From Calonectria ilicicola (lineage: Eukaryota > Ascomycota > Sordariomycetes > Hypocreales > Nectriaceae): 64,000 nt of DNA. Shown here piece by piece: positions 14,253 to 25,825 of the stretch; within the stretch, counting starts at the first letter, position 1; each line of letters starts with the position of its first letter. The notes beneath the pieces are model-generated. The model did no database searches. It saw only the letters and a program-made list of their open reading frames with translations, and was not told the origin of the DNA. Location of the stretch: NCBI GenBank assembly GCA_020809705.1, contig CP085828.1, positions 1,116,001-1,180,000 on the forward strand, read 5' to 3'. A program made the position numbers and the translations under genes.

Positions 14253-15874
14253 CTAATCAATCAATGACCCAACTTGTCGTCCTGCCCGCACCTTTTGTTG
14301 TGCTTTGCGTAGACGTGCTCCATCCATGCTCTGGCGCCAAGTGCACTCCGAAGCAAATTCACATGTTCGGCATTTGAAAGCTTCCTCTATTTCAACGCCC
14401 TTTGCCTTTCGTTCTCCGCGCCACCACTCCATGTACTTTGATAAATAATTTTCTAGTGCTTGTTGAGATACGGGGAAATCACAAGTGGCGATTTCTCGTC
14501 CATCGTCGCGATGCCTGTACTGGACTCTGAGTATATCGCCCAAGGACTCTTCCCCATTGGGAAACGTGGCCGCCAACTCGTCCTGAACCAATGGCAGTAA
14601 TTCGCGTAATGTTCGATACCTGAGGAGGTCGGGTCCTGTTGTGTCGGTACTGGTTTGGGAAGCTGAAGGTGCGGAGTCCTGCGTAGAATCAGCCGGGAGG
14701 GGCTCCGCTTCCGAGCTTGAGGGTGCGTCGACAAATATTTCGTCGTGCAGGTCCCCAATCTGGGCGATGAAGGTGTCAGAGAACGTATCATCGGAGTCTA
14801 GACCATAGCGCCGAAAAACTTTTAGGAAATCCAACTTCCCCGCAGCCATGTCTGATAAGAACCTGTGGTAGAGGAGAAGCTGGATCTTAGCCGGACGGAG
14901 CAGGGCATTCGACACAGGTGTTAATGATCCCCGAGTTTTGACATCAGTGAGATAGATTTTGGGTCCTGGTTGAAACGCGTGTCCTGATTGAGATGACGGA
15001 AAATAATCGGTTAGTGGCTTTTGCCCATCTTTAGATTTTTGATCATCGTGATCCTCAAACTCGGAATCTGGATTCTCATAGCTGAGGCCGTCAATAATAC
15101 CGTTGACTATATTGTCGTCAACCATCCCCCACACTTCCAGCTCACGCGTGAGACCAGTCTCTCGAAGTGTTCTCAGTCCCTGGACCAGATTCCAGAGCCT
15201 CAGTGCAAACGCATCCTCTTTTGTCATGATTTCGACACTTTTCGTAATGTGAACCTCATCCTCGAGCTTTTGGTGGATCCTGGAACCTTGTCGCATCGCT
15301 GGAGTCCTTGTTCTCCTACCGTTTAGTAGAACCAATGTATACCAGTATTGCAACTCGCACCATGCCCCTGCATTCAGGTCGGTGACAGTCATAACCTTCT
15401 TAGGGTATGAGCGAAACCTCTTGAGAGGCGAGCGGCCATCGTCAAACGGATCACCGGAGATGTCGGTTGTGCTTTGTTCCGGCTCATCTTCAACGACTTC
15501 CTGAGGCTCAGAGTCGAGCTTTGATAGATGAATGCTCACTAATCGCTTTAGTCAGTGAGTGGATAAATGAAATGGCATATCTATCGTCACATACAATCCG
15601 GGTAGCAAATTTCCTGGTCAGGTCTAGAGAAATTGACCCGGGAGGCTTGGTCTCGTTTAAGGAGATCAGGATCCGGGACGTCTGTGAGACTGCTTGCTTC
15701 ATCTCGCTGCATCGGCGCGTCCGCATCCCCGGACTCTAGGACTATCCCGGCGGGTTGCTCCTTGACTGGTAGCGAAGTTGCGGGGTGTCCATTTCCAGCT
15801 GCTAATTGAAGGAGTAACTCTTCCTCTTCGACTGAAAAGTCATACCCATATTCGCTGTCGCTATCTGATTTCAT
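14253..15874 (-). CDS. exo5: Exonuclease V (EXO5/Dem1 family), Fe-S nuclease
   Basis: A single-strand DNA exonuclease of the PD-(D/E)XK superfamily that carries a 4Fe-4S cluster. Yeast members act in mitochondrial DNA maintenance and human EXO5 in nuclear repair. Two exons (15595-15874 and 14253-15538) give 521 residues. Visible landmarks: Cys154 in GAWCELQYWY pairs with the C-terminal Cys483, Cys486 and Cys492 (FKCRTCEFASEC), the expected four cluster ligands. GSRIHQKLEDE (about 178), Asp243 in NGIIDGLSY and Asp292/Lys294 in LTDVKTRGS fit the nuclease core. All key residues appear intact. The first 93 residues are acidic and low-complexity (YGYDFSVEEEELLLQLAA). No clear mitochondrial presequence is evident at this start, so localisation is open. 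It is divergent from the F-box gene, with 773 bp between the two starts. Confidence 0.92.
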
Positions 15875-16647
15875 GGCAGTATATGCTACCGAGACGGGAA
15901 TTCTTGTCAAGTGGCAAGCCCGAGTCCCAGTCGATCGTGTCTTGCCCGACCGAGTCGACGCATGACGCGCCCAACTCGCGGAGTCACGTGTAGCCTGTTT
16001 TTCAGGCACCAGCCGTGGCAGCTCTGAATGGCTGCCTCCCGCAGGCACCAAAATAAAATCCCAAAATAGGACTCGTGCTAATGGTCAGCCGGCAAGGCTA
16101 AATGGCGAGTAGCGACGAACCGCGCATAGAGCCAAACGGGATCAAATTTAGAATACCGGGTCGCTGGGCTAATTAATTAAGTGATGCTGAAGACGGAAAC
16201 ATGGGCCATGCCGTGTGTGCGCATGCGCAGGCAGAGAGCGTGAACGGACGAATGCGGCCGCGGTGAAAACAAAACAAAACATGAACCACTCAAAAAGCCT
16301 GGTTCCGGCCTGTGTCCGCCTCGTAGCTGTCAACCAAGGCTTTCCTTTCCCTCGTGCCGTCCCCGTCCCCCGCTCCTCCAGCGCTGAGCCGGTCTGAAAC
16401 TCGCTAGGACTGCACAGCCAGAGGTGGCTTGGCTGCCTGACTGCGACCACGCTGGCCGGTTCGGATCCTAGTCAACTGTGGTTGTCATCGCGGGTCCTAC
16501 AAGGCAGCAGCCGAATACAAAGCTTTCGGCAAGCCTCGATGCTATGCAGAGTCTGAACTCACGCCAATCAACTCGCCGCCGTCACTGTGTCCGCCTCCGC
16601 TCCGTCTCTTTGACCTCCGCTTTGTCCGGCCCGTCGCCTCCACGTCC
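15875..16647. other. Shared upstream region of exo5 and the F-box gene
   Basis: The two genes diverge from here, so this is the presumed two-way promoter. It is pyrimidine-rich close to the F-box start (16600-16647), as is common in fungal leaders. It also contains CTAATTAATTAAG near 16169. No further gene is supported. Confidence 0.6.
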
Positions 16648-17249
16648 ATGTCACCCTTTCGCCGCCCCACCGCCGGCTCCGGCGCCGAGAGAAAGGCCGT
16701 CTCTCTCTCAACCCTCACTACAATCGAGGAAGAGCAACCGCGCCTTGCTTTCATGGCTCTACCTACCGAGATTCACTTGGCCATCTCGAAAATGCTCATC
16801 TACCCCGATGCGCTGTCACTGAAGCACACCAATGCCCACTTTTACTCTCTCGTCGACACCGGCGTCAACCTCAAAGTCGAGTGGCTCATGGAGCGTCGAA
16901 GCCTCCACCTTGAGTGCCCCAACGATCGAAGATGTGACCTGGGAAGCGACCTCCGATTCTGCCGAGGCAGTGTTCCGTAAGTTTCCTTGTTTTAATCTGT
17001 TCTTATGAACCGCATTGACCGTGTTCCCGCAGACTCCTGATGCAGCGTCGTCGAGAACACATGGAGTGCGAATCACGGCCTGGCCTCGGCTGCCTAGTAT
17101 ATGGCACAAGCACATGTTCCCACCGATCAGCAATGAGCAAGAGGCTACCGCATTGGATGCAAATTAAACTGACTGTTGAGCTGTGGTGGGTTTTGCTTGC
17201 CATGGTGCCCATCCTTTGCGGCTGGGTGTGGCTCGCTGAGATGGTCTGA
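16648..17249 (+). CDS. Small F-box-like protein with C-terminal hydrophobic segment
   Basis: Two exons (16648-16976 and 17033-17249; donor GTAAGT, acceptor CCCGCAG) give 181 residues. After a Ser/Arg-rich N terminus, MALPTEIHLAISKMLIYPDA resembles the start of an F-box, the Skp1-binding motif of SCF ubiquitin ligases. It is followed by LSLKHTNAHFYSLVDTG. The C terminus ends in a Trp-rich hydrophobic stretch (VELWWVLLAMVPILCGWVW) that could be a membrane anchor. No substrate-binding repeats (WD40, LRR) are present, so what it recruits is unknown. The F-box call rests on motif resemblance only. The joined exons read naturally, which makes me fairly sure the gene is real. Confidence 0.8.
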
Positions 17250-18053
17250 TATCTGACCAAGTATCTTTCCTTCCCTACCCCGTACTTGGCACGATTGTAT
17301 GATATTCCCTTTCTCTTTTTTATTTTGATTTTTATTTTCTATTGTAAGGCCGGCGAGGAATTCCGCACCTGCTCGGAATTTGGATTTGAAGGAGTTACAA
17401 CAAAGGTATGCTTATTGGCGAAGTAATCAGAGGAAGGAGGCATTGTGAAGAAAAAGATTTTGCAGCGTTATTTCCTTTCTGTTCTTTTTTAATTTGTAAT
17501 GAAAATTAATGTACAAGGGAATGAATGACTCGAGATATTATAACCGACTCATATCGGAAACTGTGCCGAATGTAAAAAGCCCCAGGTTGTGCTCGAGTGT
17601 ATCTCCTCTTTGTATTGACCATACATATCAACGAAAACTGGCGTGCTGATTGTTTGGATATCTCTCAAAAAGTCCCATTGACTCGAAACCCCAAATTTTG
17701 TTAAACTGGCTGAAGAGAATGAGGAGTTCGTTGTGATGAGATATTCCAACAGGGCACGGTCTTTGTTCCTCTCATGTCCTATTCTCTAGTTGACGGACGG
17801 ATTCAGGATAACCTGAGTGATGTGTTTAACACATGAACCGAAATAATTTGAAAGCCGTGACTCAACAGGGATACATTTATCATGTCAGAGACTTTACACA
17901 ATAGTTACAGGAAGGTTTGTGCAACATCACATGTGGCAAACTTTACTTTCTAATCCGTGCAATTTCATCTCTTGCTCTATGAGTAACTTTTCTCCCACAC
18001 CAGCCCGACAAAAACGAAAGATAGCATGTGTTCTATCCAGTTGAATCATCTAT
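17250..18053. other. Convergent intergenic region
   Basis: Lies between the stops of the F-box gene and the dihydroorotate dehydrogenase gene and probably contains both 3' UTRs. It is AT-rich with T-rich runs around 17313-17343. No gene supported. Confidence 0.6.
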
Positions 18054-19469
18054 CTATGTCTTGTTCTTCTTCATCTCCTGCTTAATTCTCGTCACGGTTC
18101 CAGCACCGCCGTACGTCATGCCGGTGTAGACCATGGCTACACTAGCTCCGGCGTTGAGAATCTTCTGTGCCTGCTCACCGTTGGTGATACCACCAGTGGC
18201 GAAGATGACCTTCTGGGCGCTGGGAGGAGCATTCTTGTTAGACCCAAAGGTGTAGTTGTCCATCATCTTGCGGTATCGTCCCACGAGATCCAGGGTCCTG
18301 CTGTACATGAGAGGTCCAGAGTAACCACCAGTTTCGTTGAAGTTGGACAGTTCGTGTGCATTCAACTTGATACCATTGGGAACAACACCAGTTCTTCGCT
18401 TAGTAGTGTTTCCTACGATGACACCGTCGACGCCACTTGCGTGGACAGCCTGCACAATGCCTTCCATTTGAGCGTCCTCGTCCTCGTCTGGAGAGACCTT
18501 GACCATGACCTTGGGGCGCTCCTTGCGATCTGTCTTGGCAGCCTCCTGAACAACAGCGCTCAGAAGTCGAGTGAGGGGCTCTGTAGCCTGCAGATCACGA
18601 AGACCGGGGGTGTTGGGGCTGCTGACGTTGACAACAATCACATCGGCGTATCGCGCCAGTCGCTGAACACAGTAGACATAGTCCTGAGCGACAGCCTTCT
18701 CGTCCCGCTCATTGGTCTCCTTGTTCTTAGCGATTTGGACTGCCAGCAGTCGCCCCTCGCGCAAGCTGCCGGGGGGCACATTGGCCTTTCCATTGAGAAC
18801 ATCAGATTCGCTCAAACCCAGCGATCGACCAAATCGTCGTAGCCGGTCTCGTAGCCGGATGGCCATATCATCAGCACCACGAGAGTTCAGGCCATATCGG
18901 TTAACCATGCCGTCAAGGCTGGGCACTCGGAACACACGAGGCTTGGGGTTGCCACCCTGGGGGAGGGGCGTGCAGCCGCCAACCTCGACCACGCCAGCTC
19001 CCAATTCAAACAACGCATCGGGGATCTCAGCATCCTTGTCCAGACCCGCAGAGATACCAATTGGGTTCTTCAGGTCGGTTCCGAAAACTGAGACGGCAAG
19101 CTCAGGGCTGTCGAGGGTGGTGTCGCGCTCGCGGGGGTGAAGATTGAACTCGTACATGGTCTTTAGCGCGCATGTGCCGAAGTGGTGGGCATCCTCAGCG
19201 TCAGGGAAGACGTATCGAATGAGAGGGGGCACAACCCATCGTTGGTAGAAGGCGCGGGTGTCGGTCATGTATCGATAGGTCACGTAGATGCCGGCAGTGG
19301 CAGCGGTGCCATAGAGGACGGCCTGAAGCGCGGAGGAGCCGCTGGACGAGGACTCTGACGAGGCATAACGGCGTTGTACGAGGTGCGATCGGGGCAGGGC
19401 CGGGCGCACGGCGATGGAGGCTTGGGTGCCGGAAGCGGCGAGTCGCGATCGAAGGAGAGAGGCAGACAT
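18054..19469 (-). CDS. DHODH: Dihydroorotate dehydrogenase, class 2 (mitochondrial)
   Basis: Catalyses the fourth step of de novo pyrimidine synthesis, dihydroorotate to orotate, passing electrons to ubiquinone in the mitochondrial inner membrane. A single exon of 471 residues, the normal class 2 length. The N terminus (MSASLLRSRLAAS, rich in Arg, Ser and Ala) fits a mitochondrial presequence. It is followed by a membrane segment (LYGTAATAGIYVTYRYM), diagnostic of class 2. Landmarks include NPIGISAGLDKDAE, NRYGLNSRGADD, NVSSPNTPGLRDLQ (the catalytic Ser region), GVIVGNTT, FATGGI and VYTGMTYGG for FMN and phosphate binding. The start at 19469 puts the presequence first. An in-frame upstream ATG at 19631 would add 54 residues without family features and is less likely. 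Confidence 0.96.
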   Translation of the reverse strand: MSASLLRSRLAASGTQASIAVRPALPRSHLVQRRYASSESSSSGSSALQAVLYGTAATAGIYVTYRYMTDTRAFYQRWVVPPLIRYVFPDAEDAHHFGTCALKTMYEFNLHPRERDTTLDSPELAVSVFGTDLKNPIGISAGLDKDAEIPDALFELGAGVVEVGGCTPLPQGGNPKPRVFRVPSLDGMVNRYGLNSRGADDMAIRLRDRLRRFGRSLGLSESDVLNGKANVPPGSLREGRLLAVQIAKNKETNERDEKAVAQDYVYCVQRLARYADVIVVNVSSPNTPGLRDLQATEPLTRLLSAVVQEAAKTDRKERPKVMVKVSPDEDEDAQMEGIVQAVHASGVDGVIVGNTTKRRTGVVPNGIKLNAHELSNFNETGGYSGPLMYSRTLDLVGRYRKMMDNYTFGSNKNAPPSAQKVIFATGGITNGEQAQKILNAGASVAMVYTGMTYGGAGTVTRIKQEMKKNKT

Positions 19470-20038
19470 GACTGGGAAGAGATGCTGGACCTGGCCAGCT
19501 CCCTCCCAATGGATCAAAGAGAGGTTCGAGGTTTGGGTTGGGTGAAGCTTGACACCTCTGGGAATTTCCCGGCTGCAAGTGGGTTGACAGTGTTGATAGC
19601 GACGTTGATGCACTGTAGCACTGGAGCTCATGCAGCTCTCAAGGTGGTTGCTGAAGAAGCTGTAGGTACCATATGCGTTTCGATCTTAATGGTCCTCTTT
19701 TTCTTTCTGTTTTGGCCTACTTATTAGACTGTTAATATATTACTGTTGCCCACTTATGTTGTTTATCCTGTGATTTATTGCCTTTGATGAATGCCATAAA
19801 CATATCGGAACGCCTAATCCCCACCTTGCCAACAAGGCTGATGGTCTCTATTGATCTCTAATGATAAACTAAACCCATTGCCATATTCATATCCTTGGCT
19901 AATATAATAATTCGTTCAAAATCTGCATTTTATGCAGCTCGTATTCGGAAGAAGAAAAATCGTGTCATTGTGAAAGCAGTCCCAGCACCTTTCCCAGACT
20001 CCACATCCATGAACAAACCAAACCCACATTTACAATCA
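19470..20038. other. Promoter of DHODH / 3' flank of the CFEM gene
   Basis: AT-rich between about 19700 and 19960. The reading frame of the upstream dehydrogenase start continues to 19631 but is probably leader. No additional gene supported. Confidence 0.6.
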
Positions 20039-20914
20039 TTAACGAGACCCGTCGCTCACGCGACGTGGCGAGGGCTGCATTGTGGATGAGAGTGTTGACG
20101 AATCAGTTGAAACAATTGAAGGGCTCCTTGTCGGCTTGGGTTGCTGCACTTGACTCATGATTCTCGGTGCTCCGTTTAGCTCAGGCGTTCTCATATTCCC
20201 GCGCAGTTCCGCAACATATGGCCTGTCTCCTTCCATTTCGTGAATTTCTTTCTTCTCATTAAAGTAGCCCCCATTAACTGCGGCTTCATTGACTTGGACC
20301 AGCTGTTCTTCCAACTGTCGTCGCTTCTTTCGTTCTCTCATCCATAAAAATACGGCGGTGCCGATTAGAATAACGGCCAGAGCGACGCCAATACCGATTC
20401 CAGCCTGCGCTCCTGGCGACATATGTGTGTGGCTATCTGCTAGTTCTGAGGGCGATACTGTTTCGGTTCTTAATGATGATTCCGAGTCGATCGTTGGTGA
20501 TGAGTCAGGCGTGGTGGTTGTGAATAACGGTACCGTGGTTGAGATTGATTTGGACTTCTGTGTCGTAGTTGCAGTTGTCGGGTCAGACGCAGTGCCGGTG
20601 GGCTCCCAATATTGCTCACAAACCATCCAATATCTATTTTCCATTTCTACACGCCTTGTGAGTTGTGGTGGAGGTTACGGTTGGGCGGTTTACTAACGGA
20701 ACATTTCATCCTCTGTACAGTTTGTGCCTAATTTCCTTTCTCTGTTGTCTAGACAGATGTACATCGTATCGACAATTGTTTGGTGGTTGTCCTTGTAGCA
20801 GTAGCAGTCGTAGTTGGTCTGGTTGCATCCCGTAGCCTCGACGCCATTTTGGAAGCATCCACTCACGCATGAGGGGATGCCGTTGATAAGTTCTTTGGCG
20901 TTTTTATTAGCCAT
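20039..20914 (-). CDS. CFEM-domain single-pass membrane protein
   Basis: Two exons (20698-20914 and 20039-20646) give 274 residues. The N-terminal half has exactly eight cysteines at 16, 20, 30, 37, 39, 54, 66 and 82 with CFEM spacing (IPSCVSGC, YDCYC). CFEM is a fungus-specific extracellular domain, found in haem-binding proteins and surface receptors. The last cysteine is supplied by exon 2. A Ser/Thr-rich linker follows, then one membrane helix (IGIGVALAVILIGTAVFLWM), a basic stop-transfer RERKKRR and a cytoplasmic tail of about 90 residues rich in Ser and Pro. Oddly, the ATG at 20914, in a strong CACCATGG context, gives no signal peptide, which a CFEM ectodomain needs. A candidate signal sequence lies upstream at 21205-21276 (see findings), so the true start may be in an unrecognised upstream exon. 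Confidence 0.82.
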
Positions 20915-23900
20915 GGTGTCAAGTGGTGTGAACAAGTTATTATGCTGGCGCTATTATCGAATCCAAGAGCAGAGCTATTCAAGAGTGTTGTCGCAAAGGA
21001 ATAGTTGAGGCAGCCAGCTTGCCAGAAAAGAGTGAAATGGAGGATCAACAAGAAGAAGCCAGTGCAGAGAGGTGGATGGATCCTCGAGCGTATTTAGACC
21101 CGGGACATCATCGAATTATACGGGGTCACTGAAACCATCCCATCTTTTAAAGCCAAGGCGGCCCTGTAGCCGGAAACTTGGGCCGCCTGCACGAGGACTT
21201 GGAACGGTGCTTTTGCCCCATGCAGCTTAACCAAAAGAGTCAGCAAGAATGGCCACAGTGCTCGAACATTAGGCATTCGATTCCATGGCGAGGTTGCCAA
21301 GCCGGTTGAATCCCATCGCAGGATGATGGCCCTGGCCCCTAAGCGCGCCCTTCAATCTTATTGCGACTAGGGCCTGGGCCGCCAGGTCACCCATTCAGAG
21401 CGGCCCAAACGCACGTTTATCCCATCATGAACCAACGAGTGTAGTAGCGAACAAGACTAACGTCTGTGCTGCATGTTCAGCTCCTTGTCTAGCTTCCTCC
21501 TTTGCTTAAGCTCGGGTGGGTAGGGTCAATAGGGCTTCGGGACGATCCAAGGTTATAACAACATGTGTTTCAAAACCCAGGCTTTTAACCAAATTCCCCA
21601 TCCTTGATCCCACAGTGAGCATGCACAGCTTCACTACTTGCGACAATAAAAGAACCAGATTCACGCCCTCTTGTCCAAATTCAACAACAGCTCTCGTTTT
21701 AACCCTCAACACAGCCTCTTTCAGTGGCGTTTCTCCTTATGGTTCAGCTTGGCCCCGAAAAAAATAGCCGCCGCCTGTTGTGGCAGTGCTCAACTGAGTG
21801 TTCACATCGGCCTTTTTTTCGCGACATTTTTTATGCATGTTTTTGCCGCAGCGCTTATTGCAGTCTTAACACTGGCTGCCCCGCGAGGCTCCCATTGTGG
21901 TTGCGCTAGTGCTGAGATCTGCATCATAACCATAGGCTCAAGTGGGACAATACGAAAAAAGGCTTTTGTCGGTGGCTGCTGTTCTAAACCTGCCCAGGCA
22001 ATTGTAAATTCGGTCAAGGAGAGAATATCTCTCAAATGTCACAAACAGGCCAGTTACTTGAAGCTGCAAGGTATGTCTCGCCTTTCGCCGAAGTGCGTTT
22101 TGAAATTGCATTGCGGTCCTTGATTTTGGGCTTCTCCGCCCGAAGGAGCTGGGCGCTTGGGTGAATCCTTCGCATCATCTCAAAACATCAACAGTATGAT
22201 TGTCATCAGAGTAACCTTATTTGTGGACCCGGTGAGTTCGGCTTCGGCATCGGTTAACGTGAAGACGGAGAGTCAATCATGCATAATTTCGAGATCATCG
22301 ATAGCCGGTCACGACAGGGATGCAAATGACGTTTCCACAATTACCAACGAATCGGTTCCAATGCGAGTGACCATTCCCAAGAACCCAGCCCTCTCCAGCC
22401 GGACGTTTCCCAGCAACAACTCTTGTATAAATTGGACAGGGATAAAATGATATAACCAGGAATCGACGTGCAAACCATGTTACTAGTTTCTTATTTCCGG
22501 CTCAGCCCGAAGGGCCGAGAAACACTTGGCAACACGGTACGCACAGTCAAATCACACCAAGAATCCACGTGGGAAATCTGAAACTCCGATGAACATATAT
22601 TATATTTTCAGAGTTAGCTTTGCAATCGTGCTTAGCGCAAACCCTCTCTCTCTCTCTCAACTTACAGTTTTGCCCAATGCAGAAAATCTTAGTAAATGCC
22701 GTATTTGGTCGTGGACTCTGCTAGTGGCACTGCAATAGTCAAGGATCCGAGAGATCTTGGCATTATGGGTATTATAGCTTTGTTCATCTCAGGATTATTC
22801 ACATACTATTCACAAAATAATAATAATGCAGAGCACTGCCCTGGTCACTCAAATATGATGACTAAGGTTGGGACTTGTGTCCCAACGAACGTCAAGATGG
22901 TGCAATGCTTGGTGAATACAGTCAAAGAGTTGTTCTGATTCAATTTTTCCTCTCTTGAGCTGTAGGGATCTCAAATGCATTCCTATTTCCCATCAACACA
23001 ACCCAAAACCAGCCACTGTTATCCTGATTTAGTAATTTGGTGCCTTTATTTCTGATGGCCCCTCAGTTTGTCTCTTGGAGATGGAATATTGAAGGCATAA
23101 TGAGACATCGTGTCTTTTTGGAACCCATTTTCGGCTACGGGAAAATATTAATTGTAACCGGGTCGTCAAAACAGGAACCTATTGTTAGCTTGTATCTCAA
23201 TAACTTCGCTTCCACTGTCAACCGAATCAAACCTGATGACAAAGCTAGAGATGGTCTCTCGTCTACGTGTCTACCTGGCTAGGGTTGGTCACCGGATACT
23301 CATCCCCCGCACATTATAAATTGAATTGGGATGGTTTTCGGATTCATTTCGTCCCGAACATCTGGATGCGTGGACACGATGCGGCAAATTTTAGCTGCTA
23401 TTACTTCTGGATGGAGCTAAAAGCCACCATTGGAAGACGCTTAGTGCTGTTGAGAGGGGGCTCCACAAGTAAAATGGAATTTGGAATTGGTGAGTGGCGG
23501 TGTGCTATTATTTCCCTTTGTACTATTAGGATAAGAGGTTTTTTTAGGGCAAAAAACACAGGCTGTGTTGCAATTACGTCTATGAAATAAAAAAAGAAAA
23601 AAGAAAGAAAAGTGTGTTGAACTAACATGAGAGAAAGAAAGACAATATAATTCTGAAACTTTTCTAGTCATTGACGCTGTCTCATGAGAATTTTAATGTG
23701 GGATATCCTTTTCGGGAAGGGCTTGGAGCGAGTCATGTTGAGATCAAGTGCTTTCAAGACACGGTTGGTGGGTTTTCGGAAGCATGCATGACCTCGGCAG
23801 ATTGCGATAAGGTCCAAGCATCGAGGTGTTCGGGATACGAGGTGGGTTTGGGCGTGAGTTTTATGCTAACAATTAGAAAGAGCATATTTTCTAGTCATTA

Positions 23901-24863
23901 TGAGACTTTATTCAGTGCAGCAAGGATACCTCCCTAACCATGGAATGCCGTATTATCTGGCTTGGAATATCAACAACCTCGGAATATATGTGAGGCCTCA
24001 TGGCTAACCGCTAGAATCGCCTAGATTCAACCGGAGCATGACCGCGCTCGGGGCATCTCGGATAAGCTCCGACCGAAATATCATCGGTGCAGATCATCGG
24101 ATGCTAGAGTCGGATGAGTTTTTTAGGTTCAGGTTTATCATGTCAGCGGGAATCGGCCATTCTGGTCATAATCTATGATGTATGTAGATATGCGCAACTA
24201 TCTATCTATGAAAGATGCCGCATGTGCTAGGATTATGGCCGCATGCACAAGGCACGACCAGTCTTTCGGGTTGAGCAGGGTATTTGCTTAAACTTGTCAA
24301 TGAGCAAGTTTTCTTACCGCTCTCATAATTCGCATTCATTCCAGTGCACGCTTTCGGCGTGTTTCGACAATAATGATTGGTTCGGATATTTGTGTGCTTT
24401 CCCGTGAGAGAGAGCATAACTATTGCACCACACAGATAAGGAAGGAAGAAAGAGAATAGCAGAATCCAGCCTCCGGCACGCGATATCCGGATGTTATGTA
24501 GAAGAGAGATATTCAACCGAAAATTGCAAGACACTGTCTATTTCTTTCTCTTTCTATCAAGTAATAGCCGGTGGTTAATCATATGACGATAACCGACAAC
24601 CCCAGCAGAGACAGCTCGCCCAGCCGCTACCGAAGCTTGGTTGAGTCGGGGTCCTCGGGCACCCAGGCCAGCCAGGCGACCCCCCACTTTTCCCAGGCCC
24701 TCGGCGAGTCCTGGCGAGGCCTGGACTCTCACAACATTTGGGGCAAAAAACGCGAGGAAAACGACCCCCCAGCCCGCTGGCACCCAAATAAGGCCGCCAT
24801 CAACCACTGCTGACACCGTTACTTCCTCTTCCAACGACATTCATCTCCCACAAGGCCTCCCGA
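20915..24863. other. Gene-poor 3.9 kb
   Basis: The longest stretch without a convincing gene. Frames of up to 150 codons exist (for example 21671-22123 plus), but they are Cys-rich or repetitive and match nothing I know. Composition is moderately AT-rich from 22.2 to 24.5 kb. It includes a CT microsatellite near 22649-22659, a purine-rich run at 23586-23612 and a cluster of CGG triplets at 24048-24119. No transposase, LTR or inverted repeat was recognised by eye. Confidence 0.5.
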
Positions 24864-25825
24864 ATGGATCCAAGTCACCCAGATTTTTCAAATTTCATCG
24901 TCCAAAACGTCATCATCGATGATATCATCGAGGAGGATGAGAGGAGGGAGTTTGCGGCTTTTGCCGCACTGTTAACCCTGGTCAAAAACCAGCAGGAATC
25001 GTCTGAGGACGATGTAGGCCAGCCCAACCACATCTTTCACCTGTCATGTCATGTGAGCTAATCATGAAGCAGTACGATTCAGAGTACGACTATGAATCCG
25101 CCACAGGGAGCAAAAGTCATGAGGAGGAGCAGGAATCAGTTATCCCTGAACGGGCTTTGGACCGGCCCGTCGTTAGAAAGAGAACTCATAGTGAGCTGAA
25201 CTCGAGGGCACCACCCCCGGCCAACAAACGAGTGCGCATCGAGGGCATTCCACCATCACCTGCGCCTCAACCCAGCAATCCTCAACCCACAGTCACTGAC
25301 ATCAAGGGCACACCGCAGCAAGCCCAGATACTCTATTCTCCCGACGAGGCCATCCGCAAAATTAACCCTAAGCCAGAAGCTTTCGCCAGTGTGTGCGGCA
25401 CGGCCATCGCCGAGATCAAAGTGCGGTATGGAGGCATGCCCATGGAAAAGGCGCAGGCTATCGTGTCGACCCGCTTCTTGAATGACGCCCACGCTGCGCA
25501 AAAATACGTCGCACTCAAGGAAAGCGCCAAGGAAAGCTACTTTAATCAATTGTTTCGAGAGGGACTCAACAAGCCATGGGTGCCAGCAGCAGTTCCCAAA
25601 GACGGCGGCAGCGGTGCTAATCCCCCGCAAGTGCAAATGCAAATGCAAATGCAAGCCAAGCAACAAGAGCAAGAGCAAGCAAAACCCGCCGCACCCGCTC
25701 CTAAGCGGGAACAGCTTCAACCAACAAAGTTGAGGTCAGATATCCTCAAACAAGTCGATGCTAGATCGCAGGGGAAGCTAGAAGACAGGGTGCGGCTGTG
25801 GCTGGATAATGTCATTCCAAATTAG
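24864..25825 (+). CDS. Unrecognised hydrophilic protein, possibly nuclear
   Basis: Two exons (24864-25013 and 25073-25825; donor GTAGGC, branch-like GCTAAT, acceptor GAAGCAG) give 300 residues. I do not recognise the family. The first 70 residues are acidic (IIDDIIEEDERREFAAFAAL, then SSEDDYDSEYDYES). A basic stretch, RKRTHSEL then ANKRVRIEG (about residues 95-125), could be a nuclear localisation signal. A central region around AIAEIKVRYGGMPMEKAQ to FLNDAHAAQKYVALKESAKE looks helical and may be the conserved core. A Gln/Met/Lys-rich stretch (QMQMQMQAKQQEQEQ) then leads to a charged C terminus ending WLDNVIPN. No signal peptide or membrane helix. The consistent splice site and codon pattern support a real gene. 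The function is unknown. Confidence 0.7.

Noticed and set aside
18712..19140. 142-codon plus-strand frame
   Set aside because: Antisense shadow of dihydroorotate dehydrogenase.
21671..22123. 150-codon plus-strand frame
   Set aside because: Cys/Ala/Lys-rich with no signal peptide, no domain and no splice support in a gene-poor stretch.
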